Assembly (NCBI GenBank): GCA_029261855.1
Contig: JAJDAN010000024.1
Span: forward strand, 62,001-126,000
Length of the DNA: 64,000 nt
Source: Deltaproteobacteria bacterium
GTDB lineage: Bacteria; Myxococcota_A; UBA9160; UBA4427
Reading direction: 5' to 3'
In this document: piece after piece, positions 59,671 through 64,000 of the stretch
How the letters are laid out: each line of letters opens with the position of its first letter
How positions within the stretch are numbered: the stretch's first letter is position 1
Made by a program: the position numbers and the translations under genes
Notes under the pieces: generated by a model
What the model was told of the DNA's origin: nothing
Seen by the model: only the letters and a program-made list of their open reading frames with translations
The model's database searches: none

Positions 59671-59868
59671 TCAGCCCAGGATCCTCGGCGCCGTGACGAT
59701 CAGGCCACAGCCCGCTCCGCCGATGGCGCCCCCGGCTACCTTTCGGGCCATGGCCCACTCCGTGGGCAGGAAGAAGAGCCCGATGACGGACCCCACGATC
59801 GTGCACGCGACGATCGTGCCCGTGATGAGCGGGTAGCGACGGAGGATTTCGATGATGCGCGTTGTCAT
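59671..59868 (-). CDS. Small two-helix membrane protein
   Basis: A 65-residue open frame: MTTRIIEILRRYPLITGTIV, helix about 14-33 and a Gly/Ala-rich second helix about 44-60 (VAGGAIGGAGCGLIVTA). Composition and third-position GC fit a coding gene, and it fills an otherwise empty gap. Family not recognised. It could be a false call because of its size. Confidence 0.5.
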   Translation of the reverse strand: MTTRIIEILRRYPLITGTIVACTIVGSVIGLFFLPTEWAMARKVAGGAIGGAGCGLIVTAPRILG

Positions 59869-59978
59869 GATGTCATCCTATCTGCCCGGGTTGGATTCCG
59901 CGCGCCTCGAAGGGTTGCTGTTCGGGTTGCGATCGAACGATGCTGCGAAGCGCGGTGTCCCTGGTTCGGAGGATCTGC

Positions 59979-60575
59979 ATGAGCGATGAGCCGACGCAGC
60001 GACCGCCCTTCATCCGCCACGTGAGCGACCTCCCCTGCGGAGACGTCGTCTGGCCGGGGTCCGACGAGGTCCTGTCGATTCGCACTCCGCTGTCGCGGCC
60101 CCTCGGGCTGACCCGCCTCGGCGTGCACCACGAGCTGCTGCCGCCCGGACACCGCAGCAGTCTGCCCCACGCGGAGGCAACCGAGGAAGAATGCGTCTAC
60201 GTCCTCGAAGGCCACCCGGCAGCCTGGATCGACGGCGAGCTTCACACGCTCGAGCCCGACGACATCGTGTGCTTCACACCCGGGACGGGGATTCGCCACA
60301 CCATTACGAACCCGACGAACGATCCCGTTCGTCTACTCGTGATCGGCGAACGGGTGGCCGTGAGCCGCCAGCGCGTCGCGCGCTTCGTCGAATGGCTGGG
60401 TGCCGCTCACCCGGAGGTAGACCACCCGGACGAGCTCTCGCCGGACGAGCTCGTGCGACTGGCTGACGAGTTCGAAGGCGGGTCCGTGCGTCGCAACCGC
60501 GGCCTGCGCGAGAGCTGGAGGGTGGGGTTCATCGACCACCTGTTCGAGCGCGTCTCGGACTTCGAGGAAGACTGA
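59979..60575 (+). CDS. Cupin-domain protein (two-part)
   Basis: A 198-residue protein with a cupin core: GVHHELLPPGHRSSLPHAEATEEECVYVLEG gives the His/Glu motif 1 and FTPGTGIRHTITNPT gives motif 2 with His. A C-terminal helical extension (about 140-198) follows. This is the layout of uncharacterised cupins that bind divalent metal, often involved in sugar or aldehyde chemistry. ATG 59979 is fixed by GGAGG six bases upstream. The reading upstream of that is not used. Unrelated in detail to the cupin at 47700. Confidence 0.87.
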   Translation: MSDEPTQRPPFIRHVSDLPCGDVVWPGSDEVLSIRTPLSRPLGLTRLGVHHELLPPGHRSSLPHAEATEEECVYVLEGHPAAWIDGELHTLEPDDIVCFTPGTGIRHTITNPTNDPVRLLVIGERVAVSRQRVARFVEWLGAAHPEVDHPDELSPDELVRLADEFEGGSVRRNRGLRESWRVGFIDHLFERVSDFEED

Positions 60576-60636
60576 CGACTGCTCCGGGTGGAGCTACGCT
60601 CGCGGCCTGCACCTGCTGGACGAGGTTCCCGCCCGA

Positions 60637-61347
60637 GTGGCCACTCCCCTCCTGGATCAGATGGTCGAACTGCTGAGACGTTCGGCGCTGCTCGACACAC
60701 TTCCGGCGCAGGAGCTGCGCGAGCTCGCCACCCGTGTCCACCGCAGCGACTACGACACCGGAGACCTCATCTTCCACAAGGGAGGCGACGGCACGGGCAT
60801 GATGCTCGTGATGCAGGGGCGGGTGAAGATCACCTCCGTCAGTCAGGCGGGAAACGAGGTGATCCTGAACATCATCGAAGCGGGTCAGATCTTCGGAGAG
60901 ATGGCGCTGATCGACGGTGAGCCCCGGTCGGCAGACGCCGTCGCCGCCAAGAAGTCCGAGATCGTGACGGTGCTCCGGCGCGACTTCCTGCCGCTGCTGA
61001 AGCGACATCCGGACGCCGCCCTGGGCATGATGGTCGTACTGAGCCAGCGCATCCGACAGACGACGCAGTTCGTCGAGGATTCCGTCTTCCAGGACGTGGG
61101 CACGCGCCTGCTACATCGTATCGAACTGCTGGCGAAGGCCTACGGCCAGGAGGACGCAGAAACCGGATCCATCCGCGTCGAGCACGGCTTCACCCAACAG
61201 GACCTCGCGGACAGCGTGGGGCTCACGCGGGTCAGCGTCAATCGTCAGCTCGGAGCCTGGAAGGACCAGGGCCTCGTCGGCCATGGTCGTGGTTGGATCG
61301 TGATTCACGACCGGGGGGCGCTCGAGAACTTCGTGGGCGGCTGCTGA
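60637..61347 (+). CDS. Crp/Fnr-family transcriptional regulator
   Basis: A 236-residue regulator. The cyclic-nucleotide-binding beta roll (GDLIFHKGGDGTGMMLVMQGRVKITS, IFGEMALIDGEPRSADAVA) carries the GEMA and RSA residues typical for cAMP-type ligands. A long dimer helix leads to the winged helix FTQQDLADSVGLTRVSVNRQLGAW. No Fnr cysteine cluster is present, so oxygen sensing through Fe-S is unlikely. The start is GTG 60637. It is 52 bases upstream of nagZ; regulation of nagZ is possible but unproved. Confidence 0.93.
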   Translation: MATPLLDQMVELLRRSALLDTLPAQELRELATRVHRSDYDTGDLIFHKGGDGTGMMLVMQGRVKITSVSQAGNEVILNIIEAGQIFGEMALIDGEPRSADAVAAKKSEIVTVLRRDFLPLLKRHPDAALGMMVVLSQRIRQTTQFVEDSVFQDVGTRLLHRIELLAKAYGQEDAETGSIRVEHGFTQQDLADSVGLTRVSVNRQLGAWKDQGLVGHGRGWIVIHDRGALENFVGGC

Positions 61348-61399
61348 CGGATCGCTAGGTGCTCAGTTTCGCGGTCTCGCGAGACGATAAGCTCCGGTC

Positions 61400-62449
61400 A
61401 TGAGCACCCACACCAGCGGCCAGCCCGGACAGCTTCTCTTCTGTGGCTTCGAGGGGACTGCGGTCCCGGACGACCTCGCTGCGCTGGTGTCGGACGGACG
61501 CATCGGCGGCGTCATCCTGTTCGCACGCAACATCGAGAGTCCGACGCAGTTGCGGGCGCTCACCCGGGATCTCCACCGATTGGCGCCCGAAGGCGCACCG
61601 CTGCTGATCGCGATCGACCAGGAGGGAGGCCGCGTGCAGCGCCTCCGCTCGCCCTGGACCGAATGGCCACCCATGCGGAAGCTCGGCGACCTTGACGATG
61701 AGAACCTGACCGCCGAGTTCGCAACCGCCCTGGCGCGAGAGCTGATCGATTTCGGCATCGGACTCGACTTTGCACCCTGCATCGACGTGGACACCAACCC
61801 CGAGAACCCGATCATCGGCGACCGCAGCTTCGGGCGCGAGCCCGGCGTGGTCGCGCGCCATGCCGCCCGCTTCACCCGGGCGTTGCAGCAGGCAGGCGTC
61901 GCCGCCTGCGCGAAGCACTTCCCCGGTCACGGAGACACCTCGACCGACAGCCACCTCGTGCTCCCGCGACTGGACCACGACCTCGAGCGGCTGCGAGAGA
62001 TCGAGCTACCGCCGTTCCGCGCGGCGATCGACGCGGGCGTTGCGAGCATCATGACCGCACACATCCTGTTCCCGGCACTCGATGCCGACCGCCCGGCCAC
62101 CCTGTCTCCCGACGTCATGCGGATCCTGCGCCGGGACCTCGGCTACGACGGTGTGGTCTTCTCGGACGACCTCGAGATGAAGGCCGTCGCGGATCACTTC
62201 TCTCCCACACGACTCGTGGACGAAAGCCTGTCGGCAGGCGTCGATTCAGTGCTGGTGTGCCGGGACGCGGCCCTGCGCGACGAAGTGCTCGCCCTGCTCG
62301 AAGCCACCTCTCCCTCGCGCCTGGCCGCCAGCCTCGGTCGGATCGCCGCGCTCAAGCAGCGCTTCGGGGGGCTCTCCTCGTCCCCGCCCTCCTCGCCGCC
62401 GTATGCAGCCCATGCGGCGCTTGCGCGGCGTCTCGAGACGATCGCCTAA
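61400..62449 (+). CDS. nagZ: Beta-N-acetylhexosaminidase NagZ (GH3)
   Basis: A 349-residue cytosolic glycosidase of peptidoglycan recycling, removing GlcNAc from anhydro-muropeptides. Signature blocks are IDQEGGRVQRLR, the substrate loop CIDVDTNPENPIIGDRSFG, the catalytic acid/base loop KHFPGHGDTSTDSH and the nucleophile Asp in VVFSDDLEMKAV. Length is as in E. coli NagZ plus a short Ser/Pro tail. The start is ATG 61400. A hairpin closes the gene at 62463-62482. Confidence 0.95.
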   Translation: MSTHTSGQPGQLLFCGFEGTAVPDDLAALVSDGRIGGVILFARNIESPTQLRALTRDLHRLAPEGAPLLIAIDQEGGRVQRLRSPWTEWPPMRKLGDLDDENLTAEFATALARELIDFGIGLDFAPCIDVDTNPENPIIGDRSFGREPGVVARHAARFTRALQQAGVAACAKHFPGHGDTSTDSHLVLPRLDHDLERLREIELPPFRAAIDAGVASIMTAHILFPALDADRPATLSPDVMRILRRDLGYDGVVFSDDLEMKAVADHFSPTRLVDESLSAGVDSVLVCRDAALRDEVLALLEATSPSRLAASLGRIAALKQRFGGLSSSPPSSPPYAAHAALARRLETIA

Positions 62450-62462
62450 TCGTTTCGCCACT

Positions 62463-62482
62463 TCTGGCGGATTTCCGCCAGA
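62463..62482 (+). terminator. Hairpin after nagZ
   Basis: TCTGGCGG-ATTT-CCGCCAGA is a perfect eight-pair stem 14 bases past the stop. It has no clear U-tract but is strongly placed as a terminator. Confidence 0.5.
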
Positions 62483-62597
62483 GTCGGCGAACCCCGGCGA
62501 CACCGGACGCGTACGGACACACGCGTACGTCCATGTCGCGAGTTCCCGTTGCTTCTTCTCGGCGAGGTCTGCATAACGACTTCGAAGGAGGAGACTC

Positions 62598-63836
62598 ATG
62601 ACGACGGTGCTGGTGGTGGACGACCAGGAACGGGCTCGAAGGCTGCTGGGCTCGGAGCTCGCGACGGCGGGCTTCTCGGTGATCGAAGCCGCGGACGGCG
62701 AAGAGGGATGGGCGAGCTTCTGCGAGTCGCAACCGGAAGTCGTCGTCACCGACATGGCGATGCCTCGCTGCGACGGCATCGAGCTGCTGCGCCGCATCCG
62801 GTCGCGCTCCGACGTCCCGGTGATCGTGTTCAGCGGTCACGGATCGGTGAGCAGCGCCGCCGACGCGTTCAAGGCCGGTGCCGACGACTTCCTCGATTCT
62901 CTCGACATGGAGATCGACGACCTGGTGGCGCGAGTTCGACAGTCCGCCGGGTCGGACCAGAAGCCTCCGAGCAACGACGCCATCGAAGAGCGGATCGTGG
63001 GCGGGAGTCCGGCGATCTCGCGCATCCGCTGGCAGATCGCCGGACTCGCGCCACTCTCGACGCCGGTGCTCGTGACCGGCGAGCAGGGCACCGGCCGCTC
63101 CCTCGCGATCGATACGATGCACAGCCTCGGTGCGACGGGAAGTGGCACTCTGCGCCGCTTCGAGGCGGCGGCCTTCGTGCCCGCGGACTTCGCAGACCCC
63201 GGCACCATCGGCGCCGTCCACCTCGCAGACGTGGAGCGCTTGACACCGGACGCCCAACGCTACTGGGCGCACCGCCTGGCCCGGGACGAGCGATCCAGCA
63301 TGCCGCCCGCGCTGCGTCTCTTCGCGAGCACCGCCGTCCCCTTACCGGAACGCGTGGAAGCGGGTCGCTTCGACGCGTCCCTCGCCCGGGCACTGTTGCG
63401 CTTCCAGGTCGAGATGCCGCCCTTGCGGGAGAGGCCCGGGGACGTCCCGACCATCGCCCGCACCCTGCTCGGGCGAATCGGGCGCAGCGTCGGGCGGCCG
63501 CGGATCCAGCTGTCGCCCGCGGCGCTGGAAACGCTGGCGGCCTGCAAGCTGCCGGAGAACATCGGCCAGCTGGAGCGATTGCTCGAGCGCGCGGTCGCGT
63601 ACTCCCTCGGCAAGAGGATCCGACGGCAGACGATCGAGGACCTGATGGCCGATCTCGAACGGACCGTTGCGGGCATGCGCGAGGAGCATCGTCTTCACGA
63701 ACGCGAGCGGCTGCTCGAGACGCTCCAGGAGACCGGCGGAAACATCACGCACACCGCGGAGATCCTCGAGAAGAGCCGCGCGGCGGTGTACCGGCTGATC
63801 GCCAAGCACGACATCCCCCTCGCCCGACGCAGCTAG
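62598..63836 (+). CDS. NtrC-like response regulator with degenerate AAA+ domain
   Basis: A 412-residue protein with receiver, AAA+ and Fis-type domains. The receiver has VVDDQ, phospho-acceptor Asp52 (VVTDMAMP) and Ser79, but the conserved Lys is replaced (GADDFLDSLD, Ser101). In the AAA+ part, Walker A is GEQGTGRS (Lys to Arg, about 161-168), Walker B is only GAVHLADVERL, and the whole segment with the sigma-54 contact loop GAFTGA is absent. LRERPGDVP and the C-terminal Fis helix (GGNITHTAEILEKSRAAVYRLI) remain. It likely binds DNA but cannot activate sigma-54 polymerase in the usual way. AAGGAGG precedes ATG 62598. Confidence 0.92.
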   Translation: MTTVLVVDDQERARRLLGSELATAGFSVIEAADGEEGWASFCESQPEVVVTDMAMPRCDGIELLRRIRSRSDVPVIVFSGHGSVSSAADAFKAGADDFLDSLDMEIDDLVARVRQSAGSDQKPPSNDAIEERIVGGSPAISRIRWQIAGLAPLSTPVLVTGEQGTGRSLAIDTMHSLGATGSGTLRRFEAAAFVPADFADPGTIGAVHLADVERLTPDAQRYWAHRLARDERSSMPPALRLFASTAVPLPERVEAGRFDASLARALLRFQVEMPPLRERPGDVPTIARTLLGRIGRSVGRPRIQLSPAALETLAACKLPENIGQLERLLERAVAYSLGKRIRRQTIEDLMADLERTVAGMREEHRLHERERLLETLQETGGNITHTAEILEKSRAAVYRLIAKHDIPLARRS

Positions 63837-63841
63837 CGCCG

Positions 63842-64000
63842 GTGTACATCCTCGCTCGATTCTGTCTCCACCACCCGAAGGCAGCAGCGTTGATGCTTGT
63901 CTTCGCGACGGGTGTGCTGGCCCTCGGTCTGCCGCGCGTGCATCCCGAGTTCGGGTACCGCGTCCTCATCGGGGACGATCATCCTGCCGTCCGAAGCCTG
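63842..64000 (+). CDS. MMPL/RND-family transporter (partial, N-terminal end)
   Basis: Fifty-three codons before the window ends. They start at GTG 63842, with a first membrane helix (ALMLVFATGVLALGLPRV) and then PEFGYRVLIGDDHPAVRSL, the usual opening of MMPL exporters in which a short post-helix segment precedes the periplasmic domain. It begins five bases after the degenerate NtrC-like gene, so it is probably cotranscribed with it. Related in type to the exporter at 20909. Confidence 0.7.
   Translation, partial: MYILARFCLHHPKAAALMLVFATGVLALGLPRVHPEFGYRVLIGDDHPAVRSL

Noticed and set aside
1-64000. tRNA, rRNA, insertion sequences, phage or integrase genes
   Set aside because: No cloverleaf, rRNA core, transposase or integrase motifs were seen on reading; a covariance or profile search would be needed to exclude small RNAs.

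Overview
The window is very GC-rich and almost fully coding, with about 57 protein genes and no stretch over 300 bases without one. The organism is a Gram-negative bacterium. The evidence is a porin-like outer-membrane protein, several lipoproteins with SPII lipoboxes, an RND pump with its adaptor, ApaG and NagZ. The mix of lipid and ester enzymes, MMPL exporters, NtrC-type regulators and an ExeA-like ATPase suggests an uncultured deltaproteobacterial-type lineage (Myxococcota or Binatota-like). That placement is inference. I saw no tRNA, rRNA, CRISPR array, insertion sequence or phage gene.

Layout. 1-4.8 kb: the edge of a sigma-54 activator, a MORN-type membrane protein, then a minus-strand operon of GntR regulator, diiron ferritin-like oxygenase and selenophosphate synthetase. 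That synthetase is itself a selenoprotein: an in-frame TGA sits exactly where the catalytic Cys belongs. 5-15 kb: dehydrogenase, hydrolase, amidase, LuxR regulator, M1 aminopeptidase and D-aminoacylase-like amidohydrolase. 15-23.4 kb: apaG, a large phosphodiesterase-like protein carrying a 21-bp tandem repeat, and a divergent envelope-transport set (DUF1302 porin-like protein, LolA-like protein, MMPL exporter). 23.4-28.5 kb: HAD hydrolase, 2OG-Fe oxygenase, acyl-CoA synthetase and a VKOR-DsbA fusion. 28.5-34.3 kb: a TetR-controlled RND pump operon. 34.4-40.3 kb: methyltransferase, hotdog-like protein, SelD-type flavoprotein, two esterases and a secreted lipoprotein.

40.4-55.9 kb: an ABC-F ATPase with a likely leader-peptide attenuator, an ExeA-like ATPase, a GntP permease, a five-gene cupin/VOC/ArsR/SRPBCC/MFS operon with a striking 34-bp operator-like palindrome, an amidohydrolase and a GDPD. 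Flanking this are two copies of an unrecognised two-gene module, a seven-helix membrane protein plus a ~105-residue soluble partner. The two copies have opposite gene order. This is the best candidate for an undescribed system here. 56-64 kb: a CheY/CheX-like pair, acyl-CoA dehydrogenase, small genes, a Crp/Fnr regulator, NagZ, an NtrC-like response regulator that has lost its sigma-54 contact loop, and the start of another MMPL exporter.

Recurring theme: handling of acyl chains and esters (synthetase, dehydrogenase, esterases, hotdog protein, MMPL exporters), together with redox and metal enzymes, some linked to selenium.
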